DNA from: Gigaspora margarita
Taxonomy: Eukaryota > Glomeromycota > Glomeromycetes > Diversisporales > Gigasporaceae
Assembly (NCBI GenBank): GCA_009809945.1
Contig: WTPW01000010.1
Location: 462,332 to 526,331 of the forward strand
Length of the DNA stretch: 64,000 nt
Direction of reading: 5' to 3'
Part shown: positions 11,126-22,316 of the stretch, piece by piece
How the letters are laid out: each line of letters begins with the position of its first letter
How positions within the stretch are numbered: position 1 is the stretch's first letter
Translations under genes and position numbers: made by a program
The notes under the pieces: generated by a model
The model's database searches: none
Told to the model about the DNA's origin: nothing
Seen by the model: the letters and a program-made list of their open reading frames with translations, nothing else

Positions 11126-11990
11126 CTTTGCCGGGTTTGGAGATTTGGACTCAGAACTAGTACAAGATAAGTACTAGTTGTTCTTTTCATTTTCTTGTTC
11201 TTACTTTGTACTTTTTTTTACTAATATTTTTTTTTTACAGTTGGCACTTTACTGATATTGAGGATTTGGACCCAAAACTAATACAAGATAAGTACCAGTT
11301 GCTATTTTTCATTGCCTTATTTTCACTTTGTGCTTTTTTTTACTAATGTTCTCTTTTTTTTTTAGATTAGTGCTTCGCCGGAGATACTTTGCTATAGAAG
11401 ATATATTGGAGCCAGGAATGGTGATATAAACTGGTACTAAGATAAGTACCAGGTTTGTTTTTTCATTTGATTGTTCTTGTTTCTATTTTTTTACTAATAT
11501 TTTCTTTTTTTTCAGGTTGGTGCTTCACTAGAGAAAATATATTGGAGCTGGAACTAATAATTTGAACCTGGAACTGGTACTAAGATAAGTATCAAGTTCA
11601 TTTTTTTTTAATTTTCTTTTTTGTTTTCAGTTCTTTTATATTTTCTTTTTTCTAGATTAGTGCTTCGCAGAAAGATATATTGGAACTGGAATTGGTGATT
11701 TGGACCAGAACTGGCACCAATATAAGTACCAGTTTCTATTTTTTTCTTTGTCCCGTTATTATTATATATTTTACTAATTTTTTCTTTTCTTATAAGTTTG
11801 CGCTTGAATAAAATGGAGCTATGAATAGGGATCTGGTCCCTAAAGGAATAACACTGGTATATAAATAAGTACCAGTTTCTCTTTGTTTGTTGGTTTTATT
11901 TTTTTCATTAATACTTTTCTTCCTTTTACAGCTTGTCACCAGGGAGCACGAAATAGAGTTAAGAAACACGAGAATTGCTTAATTACCAAT
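11126..11990 (+). repeat. Tandem array of ~115-150-bp units with intron-like junctions
   Basis: Seven diverged units start near 11126, 11241, 11365, 11517, 11656, 11797 and 11931. Each begins 'ttggtgcttcrc'-like, continues 'gatttggacctggaactggtac', then 'aagataagtaccagtt'. Most then run through a T-rich spacer with 'ttttactaat', a pyrimidine tract and a final 'ag' just before the next unit. An eighth remnant lies near 12362-12440. The junctions look like fungal introns (GTACCAG ... TACTAAT ... YAG, about 65-90 nt). No continuous reading frame was found across units. It could be a multiplied exon-intron segment of a captured gene or a plain minisatellite. Confidence 0.65.
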
Positions 11991-12469
11991 CCGGATAAGA
12001 TCGGCACTATAGCTATATTATTACTATATTTGGAATTGAGGATAAACAAATATATAAACAATATATTAGTAAATCTGTAGTAGGCGTAATAAAAAGTTTT
12101 TTTTATACTAAGTAAATATTATTTTTGGCTCTAAGTAAAGTTGTAGAGCAGGTTCTTGTGCGTCTACTGCCAAAATTTCATTAAAATCGGACTAGTAGAT
12201 AAGAAGATATGAGTAAAAATGTCTTTATAATTCTTTAAATCATATAAAAATTTTATATATACAGGCCTGATCCAGATTTTGTACTACCTTTTTTATATAT
12301 TTGTTTTGCCCCAATTCTAAATATAGAAATATTGCTGATCTTATCCAGATTGGCAATTAAACAAGACCTGAAACTTGTGTAAAAATAAATACTAGTTTCT
12401 GGTTTCTTTATTATTTTTTATTCTTTAATTTTATTTTTTTTGTATATGTTTACTGGAACGTGAAACTTT

Positions 12470-12797
12470 ACCATATTTTACCAAAAATAAGCTACTCCTT
12501 TTGACCAAAAAGTTATACAAAAAAATGTGGGATAGCTTATTTTCAAATTGTTAAATTTTTTGAAAAATTGAAAACGTACTAATAAAAAGTTGCCCAAATG
12601 TTATGAAATTTTTTTGTAGATATATTTCGTTTTTCTAAACAACTTTACTTAATCACACTTTTGAGATTTACTTAGTAAAATAAAAACTTTTATATGTAGC
12701 GACTGTTAACAATTTCTTTAAAAATTTTTAAAAATTCTTCTGAAAATCTGGGGGGTAGCTTCTTTTGGAGGTAGTTTATTTTCAGCACTATACGGTA
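12470..12797 (+). mobile_element. Foldback MITE family E, copy 1
   Basis: Starts 'ccatattttaccaaaaataa gctactcc'-like and ends 'tagcttcttttggaggtagtttattttcag'-like, which are inverse complements. The interior 'gatagcttattttcaaattg' and 'acgtactaataaaaagttg' is shared with the copies at 50985-51215 and 51590-51900, and the termini are shared with 22317-22998. Non-coding. Confidence 0.7.
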
Positions 12798-13483
12798 AAT
12801 AGGTTGACGAAAGGACAAAAAGGACCAAAAGTATTACATTATTGTTATACTATAACAATTATATTATAAGAGATGCATGAAATATATGAAATATATAATA
12901 ATTTAAAAAGTATTAAATAAAATAAAGGTTTAATATAAATATTATTTTTAATCTTAGAGTATCAATTATTACATATTGGCTAATATATTGATTATATTAT
13001 ATCTGCTATATATTGATTACTAACCATCTTGGCTATATATGATTACAATCATAATTATTATAAATATATATCCCTTTGGTTAGTAATTGATATATATCGG
13101 TCTGTAAACTTTTCCAATGATATTTTTATTAGCAGGCCAGTTCCAGAGTTTTAGTATAGTTTCGAAGTATTGGTATAGTTTAGGGTCTTTAGGCAAGTTT
13201 TGAACAAGAAGATCATGTCTGAAACTAGTAATACCAGTTTTGGTTTTGGTCAATCTGAAACTATATAGTTTTGGGCAGCATCTAGGCCTCCGTATGGGCC
13301 AGGGCTACTTACGGGTACCCTAAGAGTAGTACTATGAGGGCCAGGCTTGGGCAACAAATTACATGCTCTAGGACAGGGCAGGGTTAAAAATACAAGTCTC
13401 TAGATTACATGGATAGGGCTTGGGTATTGCTACTACCCAGCCTGTGTACTCTGAGTACCCTGAGTACCCTGTGTACCCTAGGA

Positions 13484-15418
13484 TAGTGATCCTGGTCGAT
13501 CAAAATTTTTTGACCGGCCAAGCCGATGAAATTTTATCAGCTTAGTCGGCTTAGCCAAAACAATTTCAAATAAATCAAAACAACCTGTACTATCGTGAAT
13601 AAAACACGATTAAAGATATCTTATTATGCAATTCAAATTAAAACTGCCAATAAAACCTTTGATTTTTAACTTGCCGAATTTAGTAAAAATCTTATATTTT
13701 TATTATATATTAAAGCAATATTAAAAGTTACGTTTTTGATACGTATTACATTTTAAAGCAGATTTTATTCTACACATAAGCATTAAATAAATCTAAACGT
13801 ACCGGCACGTACGTACCAATGAGAATTGTCAAAAAATTTGAGCATGTGAATTAAGGTGGCTTGAATATATTTTAAATTCGCATTTGCTTTGTATTTAGAC
13901 GCATATATATGCAGTGTTGTACATTTTCGCTATCCCAGCCTTTTTTTGGCATGTCCTAACGTCCCAACGTCCCAGCGTCCCAAGTGTCCCAACTATGTTC
14001 CAAGTCTTAATAATTAATAAATTAATTTAAAAAAATATATAATTATATATTTTTCTAGGTGCTAAACACATTTCTGAAAAAATTAAATTAGTTATCTTAA
14101 TAAAATTTTAAGTAATTTCAATTTAAAAAATTGTCCCAAAATGTCCCAAAATGTCCCAGCTCATGTCCCAACTGTCCCATGTACAACACTGTATGTACAT
14201 ACGTACGTACATCAGTTTTCTAAATGATATACCAGAACGGAGTTCATGAACTTAGTTAAGTTATGAATATTTGCAATTTAATTAAATTAGAGGTTTTATA
14301 ATTTACCATCATAGCCACCCTTTCACGTGACTAGTTATTTATTATATATGATATAGTAAACTTTATATATTTATTTATATATACTGTATCAAAAAAAAAA
14401 ACACAATAAATACCACTTTACTTATCCCTAACCCAACTAGAGATGTACCATCGCACACTTATTAGTATGAAGTATTAATTGTTACATGACTAATTATCTA
14501 AATCAAAATATGTACTAATTAATACCTTGCACTGATAAATGCATGATAGGCACATCTCTAAACCCAACCCTAACCTATCCAATACTACCTTAAACCCAAC
14601 TCTAACCTATTCGATACTAATACCTATTCGACACTAATTATAATTATAATTCACCTATTCGATACTAACTCTGACCCAACAATAAAAAAGTCCCTATGGA
14701 TGCTTCTTCCAATAGAAAATTGCAATCAGCCAAAAATCGAATAAATTAATCAGATGAGATACCATTCAATAAGTAATAAAAGCCGTTGTTCATATAACAG
14801 GCTGCTAATGGAAAATATAACGTTAGCTATTGGGATTGGAGTTGAAAAAGGACAAACAAAAGCCTTCAGATATTATTAAAAATCAGCCAATACGGGTTCT
14901 CCTGATGAAATATATTGTTATCAATATAGTTGAAAAGGATGAGCGTATGGCCTTCATTTATTATCAAAAATTAGGCAACATAGGAGACTTCGTGCTTGAA
15001 GTTGCAACTTCAAGTGCCTGAAGTTGCACTGCTTAAAATGCTAATCAATACATTTCGGCTTCTTTTAGTACAACTGAGGTTGCAACTTCAACACGTAAAA
15101 ACTTCAAGGCAACATAGTGATGCGACTAATTAGACTAGCACCAAAAATCTAATAATGTAAAAAAAGAAATTCATACCAGGGGACACTTCGATGTCTCCAA
15201 AATGCAATGTTTCCTGCGACGATTCTAAAAACGACATCTTCCGTTACCATGAAAACAGTGGGTTCAACGATGATTACATTCTAAAAAAAAAAAACCTACA
15301 AAACTGATAAGAAAAACTTTTCTACTTATAAAATCTGCTAGCCAATTTTAGAAAAAATCGACCAACCGGGTCGAAAAATCGGCTAAGCCGATTTTTTCAA
15401 TTTCAGCCAGGATCACTA
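13484..15418. mobile_element. TIR element D nested in element B
   Basis: 'tagtgatcctggtcgatc' (from 13484) is inverted at the right as 'gccaggatcacta' (ending 15418). Subterminal 'gaccggccaagccgat' is matched by 'atcggctaagccgat'. Flanks are TA on both sides, which suggests a Tc1/mariner-type end. No matching 8-bp duplication was found. It encloses element C, a 'cctaaccctaacc/attcgatactaa' tract (14420-14680) and a repeat of 'gaagttgcaacttcaa' (15000-15110). The short frame 14830-15021 resembles nothing known to me. Confidence 0.65.
13912..14191. mobile_element. hAT-like MITE C with 'gtccca' reiterations
   Basis: Begins 'cagtgttgtacat' (13912) and ends with its inverse 'atgtacaacactg' (14191). 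CAGTG ends are common in hAT elements. The left half has five direct 'cgtccca' words (13955-13995) and the right half has several 'atgtccca' words (14130-14180). The 8-bp flanks (tatatatg / tatgtaca) do not match well. No gene. Confidence 0.65.
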
Positions 15419-15640
15419 CTGTATATCGATATATCAGTAAGTGCGCACATATTACTATCTAAGCCCAAGGGTACTCTCGGGTACCCGTAGGGCACTATGG
15501 GGCTGGGTAGGATATCATATTTTGAGCCCTAGGGCAAGGATAAGGCTTGGAAGGTGAGCCCTTACATAAATAGGTAGGGCTAGGGTATTAGTAATACCCT
15601 AGCTCTACCCAGCCCATGTGGAGGCCTAGCAGCATCATTA

Positions 15641-15880
15641 CCTTTTAATAGTACTTCTTAAAAGCATAGTCAAGATTTTTATTAATAGTAAAACAACTAT
15701 AGTTGGCATAAGAAATAGAAAAAGGATTAATATAAGTAACAAATAGTTAAAGCTTAAAAATTACACAATTTTAAGAGATTACTTTACTGCTACAAAAAGT
15801 TAAGAGCTATAGTAGCAATGAAGAGAACAACAGAGCAGATATTTTAGCAAAAAAAGGTTGTAATTGGCTGGAGTGTAGTG
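15641..15880 (+). pseudogene. LINE RNase H remnant, 3' part
   Basis: Resumes the domain cut at 10590. 'KSIVKIFINSKTTIVGI' (from about 15662) matches 'KLTVKIFMDSESAIAGI' in the younger copy, where MDS carries a catalytic Asp, here Asn. 'NEENNRADILAKKG' near 15818 matches the C-terminal 'NNLVDSIAKKG' segment. Stops are present. Confidence 0.8.
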
Positions 15881-16780
15881 ATGGACCATTAGTGCCTATG
15901 CAAAGTGATACAAAAAATATCTTTCTGATGCGTTTCAATTGTAAAAATCTTGACAAAATTACTTTTTTGATATACTTGCATATATATAATATAAACCTTA
16001 TCAGAAATAGAATTTGAAAATTTTTTATCTGCCTGCATGCATGTCTATATTTGTGCTTTAATGTTACTAACATATACATACTAACGTGTTTGTGTAATAT
16101 GATAAATATCATATGATATGCTTCAGACATATAATGCTACGCATTAGCCTAGTTTAGATAGTAGTTTAGAGTTAACAGTAGATAGTAAGGCATTACCAAG
16201 AGGGGTAATGTATTGAAAGAACTATTTAGTAAAGATGCCTACATATAGTTTTATTAAATTAGTTTTAAATCTAAGTATTAGCCTTTTGTGAAGTAAGACC
16301 AGAGCAATTTTAATACTAAGTAAAAACAATGAAGAAGCTTTTTTTTAGAATATTTTTTAGAAAAAACTTAAAAATCAATTAGAAATAAAGTATAACTTAT
16401 TAAACAAGAGTAAGAGAACTATAATTTAGATCAAAGTGATTATAAATCAACCTCTATTACTTGAAAGTCTATATAGAAAAAATGCAACTCTATATATATA
16501 TTCAAACTGTATCATGTATAATAAGAACTATAAAAAGAACATGCTACATATGGTTGCTTGTAAAAGTCTCACAAGCAATTAGAAGAAAACAGAAAATTTA
16601 GCATTAGAGTTAACTTGAAATGCAATAGAGAATGAAATAGAAGAACTTAGGACTAGAGCATGCTTAGACACATTTTTTTCTCTTAAGATATATTAAAATA
16701 TTATCAAATATAATTAGAGCTTCTAAAAAGTCAAGTTAGAAGAAGTGTATATAAAAAGTTTTTAACAAAGACCAAGTTTT
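15881..16780 (+). pseudogene. LINE C-terminal Cys/His region remnant
   Basis: Downstream of RNase H. 'CIMYNKNYKKNMLHMVACK' near 16507-16560 aligns with the 'CITCDNQIVETQSHLTTC' knuckle of the younger LINE (pattern C-x2-C-x8-H-x4-C). The second Cys has become Tyr. The minus-strand open frame 15807-16130 is an antisense shadow. The LINE ends near 16780, where the inverted repeat-module arm starts. Confidence 0.65.
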
Positions 16781-17223
16781 CTGCTAGTACATCAGCAAAT
16801 AAATTTACAAAATCTTTTGAAAGAAATTGCATGCCAAAATCTTTTAAAAGAATTGCGATTGATGCGAAATCTTTCAAAAAATATACAATCTTTTAAAAGG
16901 TTTTGGTATACATTTTTTCGAAATATTTCAAAATAAATTTTGAAATATTTCAAAATATATTGCGAAATATGGCAAATAAAAACAATGCAACACATATCTA
17001 ATTATCCCCTCTTCGGGGTCGCAGGAGGTAATATTTTACATATTATCACAATAATAAATAAACAATATATATATTTACATATTCATGCTTTTGCAAATTT
17101 TTGAACGTTTTCACAGGTTTTCTCGCATTGTTTCACAATTTAATATAAAATTTTACATTGTTTTATTTATTATTATACATTATATTTTAAATTTATTTTA
17201 AATTAAATATATATATTTATTCA
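16781..17223. repeat. Inverted repeat-module arm, right of the old LINE
   Basis: Starts with 'ctgctagtacatcagcaaat' (16781-16800), the inverse of the junction at 5881-5894. It continues with 'tcttttgaaag', 'gcgaaatatttcaaaatat' and 'cccctcttcggggtcgcagg' (17008-17027), a small GC-rich stem also found as 'cccctctacaggggtcgcgt' at 19485-19505. Confidence 0.6.
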
Positions 17224-18104
17224 NNNNNNNNNNNNNNNNNNNNNNNNNNNNNNNNNNNNNNNNNNNNNNNNNNNNNNNNNNNNNNNNNNNNNNNNNNNNN
17301 NNNNNNNNNNNNNNNNNNNNNNNNNNNNNNNNNNNNNNNNNNNNNNNNNNNNNNNNNNNNNNNNNNNNNNNNNNNNNNNNNNNNNNNNNNNNNNNNNNNN
17401 NNNNNNNNNNNNNNNNNNNNNNNNNNNNNNNNNNNNNNNNNNNNNNNNNNNNNNNNNNNNNNNNNNNNNNNNNNNNNNNNNNNNNNNNNNNNNNNNNNNN
17501 NNNNNNNNNNNNNNNNNNNNNNNNNNNNNNNNNNNNNNNNNNNNNNNNNNNNNNNNNNNNNNNNNNNNNNNNNNNNNNNNNNNNNNNNNNNNNNNNNNNN
17601 NNNNNNNNNNNNNNNNNNNNNNNNNNNNNNNNNNNNNNNNNNNNNNNNNNNNNNNNNNNNNNNNNNNNNNNNNNNNNNNNNNNNNNNNNNNNNNNNNNNN
17701 NNNNNNNNNNNNNNNNNNNNNNNNNNNNNNNNNNNNNNNNNNNNNNNNNNNNNNNNNNNNNNNNNNNNNNNNNNNNNNNNNNNNNNNNNNNNNNNNNNNN
17801 NNNNNNNNNNNNNNNNNNNNNNNNNNNNNNNNNNNNNNNNNNNNNNNNNNNNNNNNNNNNNNNNNNNNNNNNNNNNNNNNNNNNNNNNNNNNNNNNNNNN
17901 NNNNNNNNNNNNNNNNNNNNNNNNNNNNNNNNNNNNNNNNNNNNNNNNNNNNNNNNNNNNNNNNNNNNNNNNNNNNNNNNNNNNNNNNNNNNNNNNNNNN
18001 NNNNNNNNNNNNNNNNNNNNNNNNNNNNNNNNNNNNNNNNNNNNNNNNNNNNNNNNNNNNNNNNNNNNNNNNNNNNNNNNNNNNNNNNNNNNNNNNNNNN
18101 NNNN
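17224..18104. other. Assembly gap (881 N)
   Basis: Run of N within the repeat module. The 328-residue open frame spanning it is not evidence of a gene. Confidence 0.99.
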
Positions 18105-18645
18105 TTGTAAAGTGCTAATATAAAGAGAAAAAAATTAAAAAATAAATAAAAAAAAAGAGAAAAACAAAAAAAAGAGAAAAACAAAATGAAAAAATATAAA
18201 ATGAAAACAAAAAAAAAAAATAAAAAAATGAAAAAAAAACAATGTAAAAAGATCTAATTATAAACAAAAGATCAATCTGATCTTGTAATATAGAGTTTGT
18301 AGGTTATATTTGAATATCATCGAAATATTTTGAAATGTGCTCTTAGGTTACAAATCTGCTAATCTAGGTTGGTTTCCTGGATCTAAAATATTTTGAAAAA
18401 TATTTCGATTCCACTTTCGAAATATTTTGAAATCATTTTTGAAATATTTTAAAAACTGAAATATTTCGAAATATATTGTGAAATATTTTAAAATATATTG
18501 CACTAACTAAAACTTTCAAAAGATATTGCAGATTTGTAAGATCTTTCAAAGATTTCACTACTATAAATTTGCTAATGTAGCTTCTAGAGATTAGTATAAG
18601 GGAGCTTCCAGAAATTAGCTAATTTCTAAGTAGATAGATGGGTTA
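18105..18645. repeat. Repeat-module arm
   Basis: Same phrase order as 5380-5894, ending with 'aaatttgctaatgta' at 18565-18579. No gene. Confidence 0.55.
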
Positions 18646-18797
18646 GGGCTGTGTCATTAATCACCTGATTATTTTTTATTAGAGGCCTACCCTCTCCTCC
18701 CTCCTTAATATAAATTTGGTCAGGTTCCTATATATAATTTCAACATTTTTTATCCCCTCTCCCCCCCTAAAAAATTACCTGCTTTTTGTCACTTCCC
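18646..18797 (+). mobile_element. PIF/Harbinger-like MITE, copy 2 (well preserved)
   Basis: A 152-bp element with imperfect ~35-bp terminal inverted repeats: 'gggctgtgtcattaatcacc' at the left against 'gcttttt gtcacttccc' at the right. It is flanked by TTA at 18643-18645 and 18798-18800. A 3-bp TTA duplication is characteristic of PIF/Harbinger. No coding. Confidence 0.85.
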
Positions 18798-18800
18798 TTA

Positions 18801-19435
18801 GCTGACGTATTAGGTGTAATTCTGGCCAAAATTTTAGAATTCTGATCAAAGTTACAAAATTATTTTGGACCAAAATTATAGATTTATTAATAATATTTTA
18901 TAATTAATAACTTTTAATCTACTGGACCAAATTTGATGATTTAACTATCAAAATAATTCTTTCAATAAGAGAATTCTAGCAAGTCCAAAATCATAAAAAA
19001 AGTAAGGAGTCCCTATTTTATCATGATTTATAATGTCTTCCTTTTCTATAATCACGTAGTTTGTTATAGCAAAAATGATGATTATAAAGAGGTGTGATCA
19101 TATAGTAATTACTCTATATAATCATATCTAATACTGTGATTTATATTAAATAATTATATAAGTAAATATTATAATCACAAATAGTTGCTACATATAAAAG
19201 TCCAAATTGTACTAAGTGAATAAACTTTTATGTATTAAGTAAAGTTGTTTGAAAAAACAAATTACACATATTCTAAAAGTTTCATATAATTTGAATGAAC
19301 TTTTATTAATCATCAGCGAATTATATATACGTAATCTTACGTAAGATATTATGGGCTGTAATATTACGAGAATTTTACGATCAACACGGCGTATTACGTA
19401 ATATATAACGTTAGATTACGGGAATATTATGGTTA
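18801..19435. other. Spacer with a remnant of an 'ataatcac' TIR element
   Basis: 19035-19185 contains 'tataatcacgtag', 'gattataaagaggtgtgatc' and 'actctatataatcat', resembling the ends of the mariner-like element at 40333-41116. 19325-19430 has palindromic 'tacgtaatcttacgtaag' and 'attacgtaat' words. No gene. Confidence 0.4.
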
Positions 19436-21100
19436 TTATTTCGAAATATTTTGAAATATACCAAATAAAAAAATGCAAATTACCTCCCCTCTACAGGGGT
19501 CGCGTACTCATGCAGATCAATAAACTAATGCGTGCAGGAGGTAATATTTTGATATTTTCGCATTGTTTCGCAATATTTTGGATCTTTTCGCATTGTTTCG
19601 CAATATTTAGCAAATTTTCACAAATTTTTAAAAAATAAATAAACGATATATATATTCACATAATCATGCTTTTTTACAGGTTTTTACTTTATTTCGCAAG
19701 GTTTCGCAATTTATTATAAAATTTTATATTTTTTTATTTATTATTATTTATTTATTTATTATTATATATTATACATATTATATTATATATTATATTTTAA
19801 TTATTATACATTTTTTACTGTATTATTTTTATATTATTATATATTATTTTAAATACTTTCGCACTTCTTCGCATCTAATTCTATCACTATATACAAAAAA
19901 CTAGCCCTACACACTTATTTTCGCTCACCCACAGTTAGCTATTATTTTCGATTCTTTGTTTTCTATTGTCTTCACTTTGACTACTTCTTTTGTTTTGGCT
20001 ATAAACTTCATTTCGCACTCTTTGTCTAAAAACTTCAAAATAAAAAACATTTCTTAGAAGTGTTGGTTCTTGCAAATTGCCGAGGAAAGTCACAAAGTTT
20101 CGAAGTAGTTAGGAATAAATAAACTAAAATAAAAATTAAAAAAATAAGTAAAAAAAAACAAAAAAACAAAAAGTGTAAGCAAACTAATAAAAAAAAATAA
20201 ACGAAGCCCCAAATCTTCGTAAGAGTTCGCATTCTTGTAAATTCAGAAATTGTGAAAACCATGTTAATGTTCTTGTGAAATGCCAAAAAAGTCGCGAAGT
20301 ACTGAAAAAGTTGGGCCTGTTTTTCTTGCAAAGTGCCAGGAAGTAAGGGTTCTGTTCTCACAAAGTGCCGAAATATAATAAATTAATAAAAAAATTTTAA
20401 AATAAAACAAAAAAAACAAAAACAAAAAACATGAAACGAAAATATAAATGACGCGAAACCTTGCAAAAACTTGCACAAACTTGCAAAACCTTGCGAAAAC
20501 TTGCGAAAACTTGCGCCTAACTAAATCATTTCTTTAAAGAAGCATTCTTGGTGTTCTTGAATGTGTCAGAAGTCTGAGTAGATATGCGCAAGGTTTCGAA
20601 ATGTTGTATGTCTTCTTGCAAAGGTGTCTTGTAAAAGTGCCGAAATAAAAAATAAATTAAAAAAAATTAAAAATAAAAATAAAAACAAAAAAACAAAACA
20701 AAAACAAAAAATGAAACAAAAATAAAAAACGAAACAAAATAAAAACAAAAAAGCGAAAAAAAATAAAAGATCTAATTATAAACAAAAGATCTAATCTGAT
20801 CTTGTATACAGAATTTGAATATCATCGAACTATTTCGAACTATTTCAAAAAATCAGTCTAATGCGCGATCCAGGTTACAGACCTACTGATCCTGATCCAG
20901 CTTGGTTTCCTAGTCCTAAATTATTTTGAAATGGATTGAAATATTTCGTTAACCTATTTCAAAATATTTCGAAATTACTTTCGTAATATTTTGAAAATTT
21001 GATAATTCAAAATATTTCATAATATATTACGTAATATTTTGCTTATATTACAGTTCGTAAGATCTTACATAAGATTACGCTATTATAAATTTGCTGATGA
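19436..21100. repeat. Long copy of the AT-rich repeat module
   Basis: Nearly complete run of the module. It goes from 'tttcgaaatattttgaaat' through the GC-rich stem near 19485 and the 'tttcgcattgtttcgcaat' and 'cttcgcac' blocks (19850-20000). Next come three 'ttgcaaagtgccg' A-rich blocks (20060-20760) and the 'gatctaatctgatcttgtat' block. It ends with 'aaatttgctgatga' at 21087-21100. The open frames here on both strands are homopolymer artefacts. Confidence 0.6.
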
Positions 21101-21191
21101 TTAATTTTTTTACTTTATGTTAGATGAAAAAAATAAATTATTTTTTTGTCCAATATATAATAAAAAAGCAAATTAATAATAATTTGTCAAG

Positions 21192-22221
21192 AAGTATGGT
21201 AACTTTAGTAAAATTGGATATTTGTTACCCCTTCAAGCATTTGTGACTACAGGTACAAAGTTCAAATCCCATCAGAGATGTTTTTTAAAAATTTATACCT
21301 GTGTCACAGTAACTCAAACTAGAAGCTAGATCAGTAGATCTGTAACCTGGGTTGCACCAAGAGTGTATTAATATAACAACAATACCGATTTGGGAGCCCT
21401 ATATAAAGCAGATAAAAATAACCCCTAAAGGTGCCAGAATGGGAAAACATGCTTGGCAAGCCCCAAGCGGAGAATAGTCAGCTTTCGATGGTATTACAAA
21501 ATAGAGTCAAAATGAGTAGGCTAGCTAGAAAAACTAGAACATACAAAGGGTCAAAGGACCCTACCAATCAAGCTACCAGAGTCATACTAGAGAAAAAGGA
21601 CACGTGTTATAGAAGTGTGGACCAAGGAAAGGGAGACTATAAAGGCATCCTAAAGCCTAGCTAACTGATCCTTCTAGGCTATCAGATTGGAAGTTTTAGG
21701 AAGTACTAGGAAATATGCTTAAGAAGACGAAGAAATAGGGTACTGGGGTTAGTAAACTTTGCAAGAGCAGAAGTAGGTATTGGTAAAAGAACAGAGGTTA
21801 TTCTATTTTGCAAGTGTTGGTCTCGGCCATAGCAACAATTACTAAAGTAAATAAATATTTGGGTGGGACAAGTACTACTCTACCAAGTTTTCTACAAGGA
21901 TACCTGCCTAGAGTATGGAGTCCTAAGGGCATAGAACTAGCATCTGGAACAATGTTCTAGTAATACAAGAGGGTTGGCAGGAGGGACAAGGATCAGAGGG
22001 TTTAAAATAGGCAATATCAGTATATGGGTTGCAGGTATGGCAGCTAGTATAGAACCTTAGAGTAGCTATTTAAATAGGCAACTAAAAGTTGCAGGTGTAG
22101 CTAGTTGTACTCTCATCATTGTAACAAATACTAGTAGTCCTTCATATGGGATTACCAACGGCTCTAAAATCTTGAATAATATTTTCTGATCCCAAAGCAG
22201 ATACTTTGAATACAAAAAAAA
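21192..22221 (+). mobile_element. SINE type a (long tRNA-derived element), copy 1
   Basis: The head 'ggtaactttagtaaaattgg' (about 21197) and B-box-like 'gttcaaatcccatc' (about 21270) match the tRNA-like head of the copy at 52325-53458. The body aligns throughout: 'tggcaag', 'ccaaggaaaggga', 'ttctaggctatcag'. It ends in an A-rich tail at 22212-22223. A diverged ~17-bp duplication 'aataataa..tttgtcaag' flanks it (21175-21191 and about 22225-22244). The small frame 21431-21664 is not conserved as protein in the younger copy. Would be transcribed by RNA polymerase III and mobilised by LINE proteins. Confidence 0.8.
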
Positions 22222-22316
22222 AATAATAATAATAGTTTGTCAAGTTTGTCAAAATTCTAGAATATGTATAATTTGCATGTCAAACAGCTTTCTTAATGTA
22301 TTAATCGATTTACTTA

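Larger units (their letters stand above)
13283..15628. mobile_element. hAT-like TIR element B nested in element A
   Basis: Terminal inverted repeats 'taggcctccgtatgggc' (13283-13299) and 'gcccatgtggaggccta' (15612-15628) are flanked by a perfect 8-bp direct duplication 'gcagcatc' (13275-13282 and 15629-15636). Eight-base duplications are typical of hAT elements. The duplicated bases belong to the right end of element A, which proves the order of insertion. Subterminal GC-richer blocks repeat 'gggtaccc'/'gagtaccct' words. No transposase, so non-autonomous. Confidence 0.85.
10591..15640. mobile_element. TIR element A, host of a transposon nest
   Basis: The left end 'aatgatgctgcccaaaac' (10591-10608) is inverted at 13268-13282 'gttttgggcagcatc' plus its displaced tail 'atta' (15637-15640). 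The right end is split by element B. Removing it rejoins two halves of the LINE RNase H. Flanks allow either a TA duplication or a degenerate 8-bp duplication (tttttaat / cttttaat), so superfamily is open (hAT-like favoured). Its unique part carries a tandem array (11126-11990) and MITE E1 (12470-12797). Next to its left end (10610-10800) are A/T-rich lines with repeated 'ccgaaac/ctgaaac' phrases. No transposase is visible. Confidence 0.75.
5895..16780 (+). mobile_element. Old degenerate LINE (non-LTR retrotransposon), interrupted by nested transposons
   Basis: The three-frame translation follows the same protein order as the younger LINE at 55410-63812: endonuclease, reverse transcriptase, RNase H, Cys/His knuckle. 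Every domain carries many stops and frameshifts. ORF1 is not recognisable, so the copy is probably 5'-truncated. About 5 kb of TIR elements (10591-15640) split RNase H. Most stops are TAG or TAA where the younger copy has Trp or Gln. It is inactive and acts only as host sequence for later insertions. Confidence 0.85.

Noticed and set aside
14830-15021. 63-codon frame starting MGLELKKDKQKP
   Set aside because: Short, inside nested non-autonomous elements, no family resemblance and no start or stop context to support it.
17198-18184. 328-codon open frame
   Set aside because: Almost entirely the 881-bp run of N.
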